Assembly (NCBI GenBank): GCA_963665705.1
Contig: OY762448.1
Span: 4,588,001-4,652,000 of the forward strand
Length of the DNA: 64,000 bases
DNA from: Saccharicrinis sp963665705
Lineage (GTDB): Bacteria > Bacteroidota > Bacteroidia > Bacteroidales > Marinilabiliaceae
Direction of reading: 5' to 3'
The notes beneath the pieces are model-generated. The model was not told the DNA's origin and searched no databases. It saw only the letters and a program-made list of their open reading frames with translations. Below are positions 1-9,494 of the stretch, in pieces. Both the position numbers and the translations under genes were made by a program. How positions within the stretch are numbered: the stretch's first letter is position 1; every line of letters begins with the position of its first letter.

Positions 1-1819
1 AGCTCCCCGGAACGTGCTTATGAATAACTTTTAAAAGATCACTGTAGTTAATTGGTTTTGCAATATAATCATCACATCCTGCTTGCTTTGACTTTTCTTT
101 TTCTTCACTCATCGCATAAGCAGTTTGCGCTATCACAGGAACACCCTTACTTTTCAATTTAATCTCCTTCGTAGCAGTATAACCATCCATCTCAGGCATT
201 TTAATATCCATCAAAACCAAATCAATATTGTCTATTCTGTTAAATATATCAACTGCCTCTGCCCCGTTTCGAGCCCATATTAAACTTGCATTAGATATTG
301 ACAAAGCAACTTCTAGATACCTAAAATTATCCTCCTCATCTTCTGCAATTAAAAAGGTTTTTCCCTCCCAATTATATTTCCCAACAGGAATATCTTCTTC
401 TTGCTTTACTGCTACATTTGATACTTTATGATAAGGAATTGTAAAAAAGAAAGTACTACCAACCTTATCTTCTGATTCCACCCAAATCTTACCTCCCATT
501 AACGAAACAACATCTCTAGCGATTGACAACCCAATTCCGGTTCCTCCATAAAGCATTTTTTGCTTATCATTAGAAAATTTCGAAAAACGTTCAAATACTT
601 CTCTCTCTTTTCCCTTTGGCAAACCAATACCAGTATCTTTTATATAAAACTGAAGAACTTCTTCATTTTTTAATTCATATCCAAACTCCACAAATCCACG
701 ATCTGTAAACTTAATGCCATTCCCAACCAGATTAATCAATACCTGTCGTAATCTGAACGCATCAGTTAAAACCATCGTCTTTTTATCTGAAATGCCCTCG
801 TTTAAATAAAGTTTTATATTTAATAACCCTCTACGTCTGATATCATCCCAAAATGAATCATAAACCTCTTTTAATATTTCATGTAAGCAAACAGGGCTAT
901 TCTTAACTTGAAGTTGACCACTATCTATTTTCGAAATATCAATAATATCTTCAACTAAGGTTAATAAGTTTTTACCATTAATTCTAATAAGATTAACAAA
1001 CTCTTCCTTTTCTGATATACTAATTTCTTTATGTGACAATAAATTACTAAAACCCAAAATTGCATTCATTGGAGTTCTTATTTCATGCGACATATTAGAC
1101 AAAAAGGATGTTTTTAAAACATCCGATTCCTCTGCCTTAATCTTGGCTCGCATTAACTTCTCTCTCTCTTTGCTTAAAATATTTTTATACCTTAATTCCT
1201 TTTCAAAACTGAAAGTCATTCCATTAATAAACGAAACTAAAGGAAAGAGAGCTATTATATTAACAACAATAAAAAGAGCCACTAAATTAAGGTATGTACC
1301 TAGTTTTAAATCCAACAATAACTCGCCAGTAATAATAGTTGTAAAGTGCAACAAAGCAGCTACAACCATTATTAAAATATTTAAAACAACAGAATAAATA
1401 CTTGATTTATATCCAAGCAAAATCGCAGACATCATTGAATAAGCCAACAGCAATACCAGGCCTAATGACGCAGGTCCTTCAATAATAAACAAATACCCTC
1501 CTAATAAATATATACATGTTAGTATCCACGAAGCTCTTATCTTTAAAGAAAGGGAACGTACAACCGACACAAAAAGTGTAGATATAAAAATAACGGAACT
1601 AAATACTGCTGATATGAATTCCCCATCTTGCAAAAAAGATATGGTATAATATAAATACGAAAGAAGACCTACAGAAATTAACGCTATTACAAAATAATGA
1701 AATATTCTTTCACGCCAATACAAGAAACCATTCCCTGTAGGCAAAGAAGAAGGACCTAATCTTCGCCTTACACAAACATTAATATTTCTAAGTATTCTAC
1801 TACGTTCTTTTTTAATCAT
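1..1819 (-). CDS. Hybrid sensor histidine kinase with response-regulator domain, 3' end cut by window edge
   Basis: The frame opens at an ATG at 1819 and runs off the left edge after 606 codons with no stop. Residues about 35-215 hold several hydrophobic membrane segments, so this is a multi-pass membrane sensor. A HisKA domain follows with the phospho-acceptor motif SHEIRTPMNAILGF (His near residue 245), then an HATPase domain with the N-box LVNLVGNGIKFT and the G-box YGGTGIGLSI. The C-terminal receiver domain has an acidic pocket (LIAEDEEDN), the acceptor aspartate in LVLMDIKMPEMDG (near residue 538) and the lysine in YIAKP. Only the last few residues appear to be missing. No dedicated response regulator or output domain is adjacent, so the target is unknown. 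The plus-strand frames here are shadows. Confidence 0.93.
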   Translation of the reverse strand, partial: MIKKERSRILRNINVCVRRRLGPSSLPTGNGFLYWRERIFHYFVIALISVGLLSYLYYTISFLQDGEFISAVFSSVIFISTLFVSVVRSLSLKIRASWILTCIYLLGGYLFIIEGPASLGLVLLLAYSMMSAILLGYKSSIYSVVLNILIMVVAALLHFTTIITGELLLDLKLGTYLNLVALFIVVNIIALFPLVSFINGMTFSFEKELRYKNILSKEREKLMRAKIKAEESDVLKTSFLSNMSHEIRTPMNAILGFSNLLSHKEISISEKEEFVNLIRINGKNLLTLVEDIIDISKIDSGQLQVKNSPVCLHEILKEVYDSFWDDIRRRGLLNIKLYLNEGISDKKTMVLTDAFRLRQVLINLVGNGIKFTDRGFVEFGYELKNEEVLQFYIKDTGIGLPKGKEREVFERFSKFSNDKQKMLYGGTGIGLSIARDVVSLMGGKIWVESEDKVGSTFFFTIPYHKVSNVAVKQEEDIPVGKYNWEGKTFLIAEDEEDNFRYLEVALSISNASLIWARNGAEAVDIFNRIDNIDLVLMDIKMPEMDGYTATKEIKLKSKGVPVIAQTAYAMSEEKEKSKQAGCDDYIAKPINYSDLLKVIHKHVPGS

Positions 1820-1879
1820 ACAATAACAACAGAGCATTCTAATCCCTGTATTCTGTGAGGTTTATTATAAATGTTAAAA

Positions 1880-1897
1880 TTAGGATTTTCATCCTAA
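1880..1897 (-). terminator. Possible weak terminator after the radical SAM gene
   Basis: TTAGGAT and ATCCTAA form a 7-bp stem with a 4-base loop, and on the minus strand the stem is followed by TTTTAAC. It lies between the radical SAM stop and the kinase start, both on the minus strand. The stem is short and AT-rich, so the call is weak. Confidence 0.3.
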
Positions 1898-2000
1898 ACT
1901 CCTTGATATTTAGTCAAAAATATTATTGAATCTATCTAATTTTTATTAATAAGGATATTTATCAGTAAAATGGTACACCTAACCCAACAAATCAAACGAT

Positions 2001-2981
2001 CTAACTTCTACTTAAGGGACAATTATTACACATCTCAATTTTATCCTGATTATTAAACACCAAATGCCTGAACTTATCATACTTATTACCTTCCCATATT
2101 GAACGAAAACAATCAGCATTAACATTTCCCATCACAAAACCAGCATCTTTATCAAAACAACAAGGAACCACATTCCCATCCCATGTAATCACTGTTGAAG
2201 ACCAATGTTTCCAACAGCTGTTCTTTATTTGCCCTTTTATCGTAACTTCACTATTAACACCATTTGAATACCTGGTTAAAGCATCCAATTTTGGCAATAA
2301 ATATCGCTTCTCCTCGACATTATATATTTGAGCTGTTTTTACGTCCGCCATATCAACTCCTAAATCATAGGATATACTCTTAAACATCTCTATTTGATGT
2401 TCGTTAAAACTAAAAGCCAGCATTTGAGTACGAATAATTGGACGGTTTGATTTTAACCGATACTTAGCCGATACAAGATTCTGTATTCCGTCAATCACCT
2501 TTTGCAAATTGCCTCCAACACGATATTGCTCATATACATCCTGAGTAATACCATCCAATGAAATATAAATCTCATCCAGACCCGACTCTACAATTTTATC
2601 TGCAATTGACTTTGTAATAAACTGTGCATTTGTTGAAGTAGAAACAACCAGCCCTTTCTCTTTTGCATATTTAATCAACGAAAACAACTTTATATGCATT
2701 AATGGTTCACCTTGAAAATATAGGTTTACTAAAAACGAATACTTTGATACATCATCTATAGTTTTTCTAAATAAATCCAGTGAAATACTGCCCTTATTTC
2801 TTTTAATTGTCCTTAAACCTGTAGGACATTCAGGACAAGAAAGGTTGCAAATATTTAAAGGTTCAACACTAACAGCCATAGGCATACCCATGGGTGTTAT
2901 AGTTTTATAAATTTTACTTACAAGAAAAGACAGGTGTAAACGAAACAAATTAAGGAGCTTGTAAAAATCACAAGCTCCCAC
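2001..2981 (-). CDS. Radical SAM/SPASM domain protein
   Basis: The protein has the radical SAM cluster motif CNLSCPEC (C-x3-C-x2-C), a SAM-binding partial barrel with LYFQGEPLMH and STNAQ segments, and a C-terminal SPASM-type cysteine set (CWKHW, VVPCCFD, CNNCP) that should bind an auxiliary iron-sulphur cluster. Such enzymes modify peptides or small molecules by radical chemistry; the substrate cannot be told from sequence. The start is uncertain. The frame stays open to a TTG at 3053, which overlaps the upstream gene by 35 bases. I prefer the GTG at 2981, which removes the overlap and keeps the N-terminal segment KLLNLFRLHLSFLVSKI that resembles family members. The first in-frame ATG (2891) would cut that segment. 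No peptide substrate gene is obvious nearby. Confidence 0.85.
   Translation of the reverse strand: MGACDFYKLLNLFRLHLSFLVSKIYKTITPMGMPMAVSVEPLNICNLSCPECPTGLRTIKRNKGSISLDLFRKTIDDVSKYSFLVNLYFQGEPLMHIKLFSLIKYAKEKGLVVSTSTNAQFITKSIADKIVESGLDEIYISLDGITQDVYEQYRVGGNLQKVIDGIQNLVSAKYRLKSNRPIIRTQMLAFSFNEHQIEMFKSISYDLGVDMADVKTAQIYNVEEKRYLLPKLDALTRYSNGVNSEVTIKGQIKNSCWKHWSSTVITWDGNVVPCCFDKDAGFVMGNVNADCFRSIWEGNKYDKFRHLVFNNQDKIEMCNNCPLSRS
2955..2980 (-). terminator. Strong hairpin at the 3' end of the OmpA gene, overlapping the next gene's start
   Basis: GGAGCTTGT and ACAAGCTCC form a 9-bp stem with a loop of about 7 bases. On the minus strand it is followed by TTAATTTGTTT, as expected for a factor-independent terminator of the OmpA-type gene that stops at 3019. 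The same bases also encode the first residues of the preferred reading of the radical SAM protein. It may therefore attenuate or gate that gene rather than simply end the first transcript. Confidence 0.5.
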
Positions 2982-3018
2982 ATATATTTTAATATATATC
3001 AATAAAACTTTAAACCGC

Positions 3019-4035
3019 TTAATTGGTTTCGAGTATGTTGAAAATCTGATCAAGATTTGGAGATAAAATTATTTCTGTTCTTCTATTTTTCTTTCTCGCT
3101 TCAGAAGTTTTCCCTTTTTGAATCGGTACATATTCACTTCTTCCTGCTGCTGTTATCCTGGATGGATCAACAGACGCATTCTTTAAGATAATTCTGGTCA
3201 CCGAGGTAGCTCTCTTTACACTCAAATCCCAGTTATCCAAAAGTATATTGCTTTTATACGGCACATCATCTGTATGACCTTCAACCAATACATTTATGTC
3301 TTTCTTTTGTTCTAAAACACCTGCTATTTTACTCAGTGCAGAAACACCTGCTTCACTTACCCGATAGCTACCTGAACTAAAAAGTAATTTTTCCTCCATA
3401 GAAACATATACTTTTCCATTTTTAATATGCACAGCTAGTTCGTCATCTTTAAAGCCTGTTAAAGCATCTGCAACTGTCTTCTTCAACGAATTCATTAAAG
3501 AATCCTTTTCAGCTAAAGCACTCTCTAATTCATACAAACGTTTATTTCGCTGCTCGAGCTCTTGCTCCATAATAACAAGATTATTCTTTGCTTTTTCTAA
3601 GCCAGCTCTCTTTGCTTCCAATTCTTTTTCTGCGGCAATCAAATCATCTTCTCTACGCTGTAACTCTTCATGTAGACTTTGCAAATGCTGCAATAAATCA
3701 TCAGAAGATTTATCCTGATTAGTATTTAACATCTCATCAAGATAATTTTTATACTGTGCTGAAAGTTCCTTATTTTTCCTTTCTAAACTCCAAGCCTGCT
3801 TTGCTAACCTTAAAGTATCCTGCTCAAGTTGTTCTACTATTTTTTTTAATCGGTTTACATCCGATGATAATTCATTATTTTTTACTTCTAACTCTTCATT
3901 ATCCTGTTTAAGTGTTCTCAACTCATTTTTATTCGAATCATATCTATCCTCTAACTCTTGAAATTGCTTTAATGGAACGCATGAAAACATACCAACAACA
4001 AGTCCTATAAAAATTATTATTTTAAAATTACTCAT
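3019..4035 (-). CDS. OmpA-family peptidoglycan-binding lipoprotein
   Basis: The 338-residue protein starts with a lipoprotein signal peptide ending in the lipobox VGMFSC, so it is probably anchored in the outer membrane. Residues about 25-185 are a long charged coiled coil rich in Glu, Lys and Leu. The C-terminal 120 residues form an OmpA domain with VLVEGHTDDVPY, NWDLSVKRA and a RKKNRRTEI tail, the usual diaminopimelate and peptidoglycan binding elements. The layout suggests a tether or spacer between outer membrane and cell wall. The start is an ATG at 4035. A CATCTTTG sequence (minus strand, 4078-4085) is one base from the TAnnTTTG promoter consensus and lies about 40 bases upstream. Confidence 0.9.
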   Translation of the reverse strand: MSNFKIIIFIGLVVGMFSCVPLKQFQELEDRYDSNKNELRTLKQDNEELEVKNNELSSDVNRLKKIVEQLEQDTLRLAKQAWSLERKNKELSAQYKNYLDEMLNTNQDKSSDDLLQHLQSLHEELQRREDDLIAAEKELEAKRAGLEKAKNNLVIMEQELEQRNKRLYELESALAEKDSLMNSLKKTVADALTGFKDDELAVHIKNGKVYVSMEEKLLFSSGSYRVSEAGVSALSKIAGVLEQKKDINVLVEGHTDDVPYKSNILLDNWDLSVKRATSVTRIILKNASVDPSRITAAGRSEYVPIQKGKTSEARKKNRRTEIILSPNLDQIFNILETN

Positions 4036-4140
4036 GATTAATACTTGAAATAAACCGTGTTACTTACTAAATGTGCACCAAAGATGCTTATATTTTTTAA
4101 CTATAAAAATTCTTATCATGTTTGTTTCATGCTAATATAT

Positions 4141-4148
4141 TATATTTG
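4141..4148 (+). promoter_or_regulatory. Bacteroidota -7 promoter element for dxs
   Basis: TATATTTG matches TAnnTTTG exactly. A TTTG lies at 4121-4124, 16 bases upstream, somewhat closer than usual for the -33 box. The dxs ATG is 32 bases downstream. Confidence 0.55.
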
Positions 4149-4180
4149 CACTCAACAAATTTTCACCCGAAGTATAAAGA

Positions 4181-6088
4181 ATGGAACACATAGGGAACAG
4201 CTTTCTTCAAAAGGTTAATACTCCTGATGACTTAAAAAAAATAAACGAAAAAGACCTACCAATATTATGCCAGGAGCTTAGGGATTTTATTATTGATGCT
4301 GTTTCGTGTAATCCGGCACATTTTGGAGCTAGTTTAGGAGTCATTGAACTTACTGTTGCTTTGCACTATGTATTTAATACACCTTACGACAAGTTAATTT
4401 GGGATGTAGGCCATCAGGCCTATGGTCATAAAATTTTAACTGGAAGAAAAGATTTATTTCACACCAACAGAAAGTATAAAGGGATAAGTGGATTTCCGAA
4501 TATTTTTGAAAGCGAATATGATGCTTTTGGAGTAGGACATTCATCTACCTCTATTTCTGCTGCGCTAGGTATCGCTATGGCAGCAAAACACAAGAAAGAG
4601 TTTGACAGACAATCTGTAGCTATCATTGGAGATGGAAGTATGACTGCCGGCCAGGCTTTTGAAGGGCTTAACAACCTTAGCTGTACAAAAGCAAATATGC
4701 TTATTGTGCTTAATGACAACAACATGGCTATCGATCCAAATGTTGGTGGACTAAGTGATTACCTCGTTGACATTTCAACATCTCATACTTACAATAAAAT
4801 AAGAAGCGAAATTTTCAAAGGCCTGGAAAAATTAAAAATCACAGGCCCTAATGCAAAAGATAAAATTGTAGCTGTTAATAATAGTATAAAATCATTATTA
4901 ACAAAGCAAACAAATATATTCGAAGGATTAAACATAAGATACTTTGGCCCTGTTGACGGTCATGACATACACCATCTTGTTAAAGTATTAAATGACTTAA
5001 AAGATATCCCCGGACCAAAAGTTTTACATTGTATTACTAAAAAAGGAAAAGGATTTAAGTTTGCTGAAGAGAATCAAACAGCCTGGCATGCTACAGGAGC
5101 AAAATTTGACAAAATAACAGGAGAAAAGATTGAAGCACCCACAACTCACCCCAAACCACCTAAATACCAGGAAGTATTTGGAAATACGATTGTAGAACTA
5201 GCTGAGAAAAATGATAAAATTGTTGGTATTACTCCAGCTATGCCTACAGGATGTTCTCTTAATATAATGATGGAGAAAATGCCAGACAGAGCATTTGACG
5301 TTGGAATTGCGGAACAGCATGCAGTTACTTTTTCTGCAGGAATGGCTATTTCAGGCCTTGTTCCGTTCTGTAATATATATTCATCATTTATGCAACGAGC
5401 CTACGATCAGGTAATTCATGATGTTGCCATTCAGAACCTAAATGTTGTTTTTTGTCTTGATAGAGGAGGACTTGTTGGCGCTGATGGTGCAACACACCAT
5501 GGAGTATATGATCTGTCATTTTTCAGATTAATTCCAAACTTAATAATTGCCAGTCCAAGAAATGAGCATGAACTAAGAAACTTAATGTACACAGCTCAAC
5601 TACCTAACCAAGGACCATTTGTAATAAGATACCCCAGAGGAATTGGCACTACAACTGAATGGAAAAACACAATGCAGGAATTGAAAATTGGTAAGGGTGA
5701 ACAAATTTTAGACGGTGAAGATATTGCTATTATAACACTGGGACCTGTATGTAATAAAGCTGCCCAAGTTTGCAATAACCTTAAAAATGAAAACATCTCA
5801 GCTGCATTGTATGATTTAAGATTTTGCAAACCTCTTGATGAAGATTTATTACATCAGATATTTAGTAAACACAAAAAGATTATTACAATTGAAGACGGAA
5901 CAATTATTGGAGGAATTGGAACTGCTATTACTGAATTTATGGTAGAGAATAGTTACAATGCCACCATAAAAAAACTAGGGGTTCCTGATAAATTCATTGA
6001 CCATGGTACACAATTAGAATTACAGCATGAATGTGGCTATGATAAAACAGGGATTTACGAAGCTGCAAAAAGTCTTTTTTCTGACTAA
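4181..6088 (+). CDS. dxs: 1-deoxy-D-xylulose-5-phosphate synthase
   Basis: This enzyme condenses pyruvate and glyceraldehyde 3-phosphate into DXP, the first step of the MEP isoprenoid pathway and also a source of thiamin and pyridoxal precursors. The 635 residues match the normal family length. The thiamin diphosphate motif is GDGSMTAGQAFEGLNN (about residues 150-165), with an upstream GHQAYGHKILTGR segment. The pyrimidine domain carries DVGIAEQHAVTFSAG and the domain-2 segment DRGGLVGADGATHHG. The C-terminal transketolase domain is present. The start is the ATG at 4181, behind a matching promoter. The TonB receptor gene starts 9 bases after the stop, so the two are probably cotranscribed. 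Confidence 0.97.
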   Translation: MEHIGNSFLQKVNTPDDLKKINEKDLPILCQELRDFIIDAVSCNPAHFGASLGVIELTVALHYVFNTPYDKLIWDVGHQAYGHKILTGRKDLFHTNRKYKGISGFPNIFESEYDAFGVGHSSTSISAALGIAMAAKHKKEFDRQSVAIIGDGSMTAGQAFEGLNNLSCTKANMLIVLNDNNMAIDPNVGGLSDYLVDISTSHTYNKIRSEIFKGLEKLKITGPNAKDKIVAVNNSIKSLLTKQTNIFEGLNIRYFGPVDGHDIHHLVKVLNDLKDIPGPKVLHCITKKGKGFKFAEENQTAWHATGAKFDKITGEKIEAPTTHPKPPKYQEVFGNTIVELAEKNDKIVGITPAMPTGCSLNIMMEKMPDRAFDVGIAEQHAVTFSAGMAISGLVPFCNIYSSFMQRAYDQVIHDVAIQNLNVVFCLDRGGLVGADGATHHGVYDLSFFRLIPNLIIASPRNEHELRNLMYTAQLPNQGPFVIRYPRGIGTTTEWKNTMQELKIGKGEQILDGEDIAIITLGPVCNKAAQVCNNLKNENISAALYDLRFCKPLDEDLLHQIFSKHKKIITIEDGTIIGGIGTAITEFMVENSYNATIKKLGVPDKFIDHGTQLELQHECGYDKTGIYEAAKSLFSD

Positions 6089-6097
6089 ATACAAAAA

Positions 6098-8512
6098 ATG
6101 AAGAATTTATATATATTATATGTACTTATTTCAATCTCTTTTATTCACACTCTTTCCGTAAAATCGCAAACCTTAACAATTTACGATTACGAAACTCGTT
6201 TACCAATTTCAAATGTTGTCATATTTGATGAAGCAGAGCAACTCACCACAACAACCAATAAAAAGGGGCAAGCCGATATCTCAATTTTCCCCGCAGAAAC
6301 AAATTTATGGTTAAAACATCCTGCATACGATTTACTTTTACTATCTGCCAACAATAAAAACAACAGCAGTATATTTTTAACACCTAAGGTATTTACATTG
6401 GATGAGTTTATTGTTTCTGCTAACAGAATTGAAGAAAACAAAAATAGTATCCCTTACTTTCTTCAAACAGTTGCACCCAAAAATATTCAATATAATAATG
6501 CCAACACTGCTGCAGATATTTTAACTTCTACAGGATACGTTTCTGTTCAAAAAAGTCAGGGAGGTGGAGGAAGTCCAATCCTAAGAGGGTTTGAAGCCAA
6601 TAGAATACTGTTGATTATGGATGGAGTAAGAATGAACAATGCCATATACAGAAGTGGTCATTTACAAAACAGTATTACTATAGACCCCAATATACTGACT
6701 AACACAGAAATTCTATTTGGACCATCATCCGTGATGTATGGTAGTGATGCTTTAGGTGGCGTAATTAGTTACATTACAAAAGACCCTGTTTTTTCATCAA
6801 GCAAAAAAACACTTGTTACATCAGGAGTGTCTGCCCAAACACAAACAGCATCAAATTCCTACAAATCAAATATTCATCTTAACATTGGCCGAGACAAAAT
6901 TGCATCATTCACCAGCTTTTCATATAGTGATTTTGGTGATATTAAAATGGGTAAGAATAGAAAAAAAACTATAATTCCCTATACCTGGGGTAAAATGTTC
7001 CATTACAGTAAAAATATTAATGGAACGGATTATATGTTAGAAAATAAAAATCCAGACAAACAGCTTTTTACAGGATATCGCCAGTATGATTTTATTCAAA
7101 AAATAAATCTTCAACTAAGTAGCAAACATAATATTATTCTGAATGGCCAATACTCAACATCCTCAAACATCAACCGCTTTGACCAACTTAATGATTACAA
7201 AAATGATTTATTAAAATACAGCAAGTATTATTACGGCCCTCAGGAAAGATTATTCATTGCAGCAAACAGCCACTATAAAAAAAACACAAAACTATTTAAC
7301 TCAATACATACAACTGTAGCATTTCAAAAAACAGAAGAATCCAGACACAGCAGAAAATTTAACTCCGTCAACAAATTAAACCAAATTGAAAAAGTTGATG
7401 CTATAAGTTTTAATATGGATGTTGTAAAAAAATTTAAAAACAGCATTCGTATTAATTATGGAATTGAATTTCTATACAATTATGTAAACTCTTCGGCCAA
7501 TTATAATAATATTATAAACCAAACTATAGAAACAGCACCTACTCGCTACCCCAATGGGGGAACAAATGTTCACACATATGCAATATACACAGCTTACCAA
7601 TCAAAAATAACACCAAAACTTTTATTTAATGGTGGAATTAGGTTAGGTCATTACCATTACAGTTCAACGTTTAAAGCTGACAAATACTTTAATCCAATTA
7701 TTACAAATCTAGACAATAGAAACACAGCTCCATCAGCAAGCATTGGAATAATATACATACCTGACAAAAGCTGGAAAATAAATAGCGTATTTACAACCGG
7801 ATACAGAGTACCAAACGCGGACGACTATGGCAAAATAAGAGCAAAAAATGAAGACATCAGTCTTCCTAATCCAAATCTAAAGCCTGAGTTTGCTTATAAT
7901 CTTGAACTTTCTGCTACAAAATCATTTTTTGACGAGTTGGCTATTTTTAATATTTCCTTATTTCATACATGGCTAAATAATGCCATAGTGAGAAGTTACA
8001 ATACTCCATACAGCCAAGAGTATATGTTATATGATGGTGAACAGTATAAAATTGTTACTAACATCAATGCACAAAGAGCTTCAATAAATGGAATTTCTGC
8101 AGGAATAAATATCTTACCTGTTACAAATGCATCCATTCAGGCTACAATGAATTTCACAAAAGGAGAAATAACCTCCACAAATGAACCACTTGGTCATATA
8201 ACACCTGCGTTTGGAAAATTATCAGCATCATACAAAACAAATTTTATTAAAACCGAATGCTACGCATACTATCAGGGCAAAAAAAATATTAATGAAATGT
8301 CGCCTTATGGAGAAGATAATGAAGACGAAGGAACTGTGAATGGTTTCCCTGCATGGATCACTATTAACTGGGCTAACCAAATCAATATCAATAAACATAT
8401 ATATATTCAACTTTCTGTTGAAAACATACTTGACCAACATTATAAGACATTTGCATCCGGAATAAGTGCCCCTGGAAGAAATTTCATCCTTTCTATCGTA
8501 GGAAAATTCTAA
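6098..8512 (+). CDS. TonB-dependent outer-membrane receptor, haem/haemoglobin type
   Basis: The 804-residue protein has a signal peptide (cleavage probably after KSQ near residue 24), a carboxypeptidase-regulatory-like beta domain (about 25-100), a plug domain (about 115-225) and a 22-strand-type barrel ending in phenylalanine (IVGKF). The plug segments ILRGFEANRILLIMDGVRM and LFGPSSVMYGSDALGGV resemble those of the haemoglobin/transferrin/lactoferrin receptor group, so haem or a haem protein is the likely ligand; this is inference. It follows dxs by 9 bases. No hmuY-like lipoprotein or haem ABC transporter is adjacent. Confidence 0.9.
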   Translation: MKNLYILYVLISISFIHTLSVKSQTLTIYDYETRLPISNVVIFDEAEQLTTTTNKKGQADISIFPAETNLWLKHPAYDLLLLSANNKNNSSIFLTPKVFTLDEFIVSANRIEENKNSIPYFLQTVAPKNIQYNNANTAADILTSTGYVSVQKSQGGGGSPILRGFEANRILLIMDGVRMNNAIYRSGHLQNSITIDPNILTNTEILFGPSSVMYGSDALGGVISYITKDPVFSSSKKTLVTSGVSAQTQTASNSYKSNIHLNIGRDKIASFTSFSYSDFGDIKMGKNRKKTIIPYTWGKMFHYSKNINGTDYMLENKNPDKQLFTGYRQYDFIQKINLQLSSKHNIILNGQYSTSSNINRFDQLNDYKNDLLKYSKYYYGPQERLFIAANSHYKKNTKLFNSIHTTVAFQKTEESRHSRKFNSVNKLNQIEKVDAISFNMDVVKKFKNSIRINYGIEFLYNYVNSSANYNNIINQTIETAPTRYPNGGTNVHTYAIYTAYQSKITPKLLFNGGIRLGHYHYSSTFKADKYFNPIITNLDNRNTAPSASIGIIYIPDKSWKINSVFTTGYRVPNADDYGKIRAKNEDISLPNPNLKPEFAYNLELSATKSFFDELAIFNISLFHTWLNNAIVRSYNTPYSQEYMLYDGEQYKIVTNINAQRASINGISAGINILPVTNASIQATMNFTKGEITSTNEPLGHITPAFGKLSASYKTNFIKTECYAYYQGKKNINEMSPYGEDNEDEGTVNGFPAWITINWANQININKHIYIQLSVENILDQHYKTFASGISAPGRNFILSIVGKF

Positions 8513-8521
8513 AAACACATA

Positions 8522-8638
8522 TTAACAAACCTGATATTTTCAAATTACCTTTTTAACAAACTCTGATTTATTCCTCATAAATTTGTTAAAATTTAGAGCT
8601 ATTGTTAACACCTCCTTCCAATGTTAACTTAATGTTAA
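8522..8638. repeat. Cluster of six TTAACA/TGTTAA hexamers
   Basis: TTAACA occurs at 8522 and 8553, and TGTTAA at 8584, 8603 (within the palindrome TGTTAACA), 8622 and 8633. The cluster fills the gap between the TonB receptor and the secreted-protein gene. TTTTAACAAA and TTTGTTAAAA (about 8551-8590) can also pair as a weak stem. It may be a regulator-binding region or composition bias in AT-rich DNA. Confidence 0.35.
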
Positions 8639-8719
8639 GCTTGCATTTCCTAAATGTTAGAAAAACACCATTTCCGAACAAACACTTAATAAAAATTAAA
8701 ACAGATACTCCACACCCCC

Positions 8720-8727
8720 TATTTTTG
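8720..8727 (+). promoter_or_regulatory. -7 promoter element for the secreted-protein gene
   Basis: TATTTTTG matches TAnnTTTG. The ATG is 83 bases downstream, which implies a 5' leader of about 75 bases. No convincing -33 TTG was seen. Confidence 0.45.
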
Positions 8728-8810
8728 CAATCAATACTTGAAATATACATATGTTTGTGATGTCAACCCACCAAAGTTGATGCAATACAAACAACAAAAA
8801 CTATTTTACA

Positions 8811-9440
8811 ATGAAGACAAGTACATTTTTAAAAGGTATTACATTGGGAGTAATGTTTACCTTAGGATTAACTGCTTTTGCAGGAGAAGGAGAAGGAAAA
8901 ACTGCAAACTCTAACGTTTCTATTTACCCATATTTAGATACTGACTATTCAGTTTTATCATTAAACAACGCTAGCGAAAAAAGTGCAATCCTTACAATTG
9001 AAGGAACTGATGGAGAAGTTTTTCACAGAGAATTAATTGGAAAATCAGGTTTTACACAAAAAGTATTAGATTTTTCATATTTAAAAGATGGAGAGTATGC
9101 TGTTAAACTAAAATCAAAAGGAACTGAGTATTTTTCTAAAACATTTAAGGTTAACAATCATAAAATTGTTACAGAATCAAAATTAGCTAAAGCAAATAAG
9201 AATGCAAACACTACATTTGCTAACGTTGTTAACAATACACTAATTGTAAGCTATATTCCTTTTGGGATTAAATCTGTTGATGTAACAATTACCTCTGATT
9301 CTGAAGAAATTTTTACCGAAACTTTTAAAGCTGATAAAACATTCTCAAAAAAGTTTGACATCTCAGCGTTACCAAAAGGAGATTATCAAGTTTCAGTTAA
9401 TTCAGAAGACAAAAATTACAGTTATGCTTTCAGTAAATAA
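8811..9440 (+). CDS. Secreted protein with two tandem beta-sandwich-like modules
   Basis: I do not recognise a named family. The 209-residue protein has a clear signal peptide (LGVMFTLGLTAFA, cleavage near residue 24) and a mature part rich in Lys, Thr and Ser. Two similar modules follow each other, about residues 37-118 and 127-209. Each has the pattern of a short strand, a charged turn, FT-x-K-FD/LDFS, then LKDGEYAVKLKS or LPKGDYQVSVNS. That pattern resembles the Ig-like fold of secretion-system C-terminal domains in Bacteroidota, but no sorting signature is evident. The gene stands alone, with its own promoter-like element and a strong terminator, which suggests an abundant periplasmic or surface protein. 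Confidence 0.75.
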   Translation: MKTSTFLKGITLGVMFTLGLTAFAGEGEGKTANSNVSIYPYLDTDYSVLSLNNASEKSAILTIEGTDGEVFHRELIGKSGFTQKVLDFSYLKDGEYAVKLKSKGTEYFSKTFKVNNHKIVTESKLAKANKNANTTFANVVNNTLIVSYIPFGIKSVDVTITSDSEEIFTETFKADKTFSKKFDISALPKGDYQVSVNSEDKNYSYAFSK

Positions 9441-9494
9441 TGACACAAATGATAATGGGGAACAGATAAACAACCCTATTGTTAGATTTTATAG

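Noticed and set aside
3019..3053. Radical SAM gene starting at the TTG at 3053
   Set aside because: It would overlap the OmpA gene by 35 bases and add residues unlike family N-termini; the GTG at 2981 is a better fit, though not certain.
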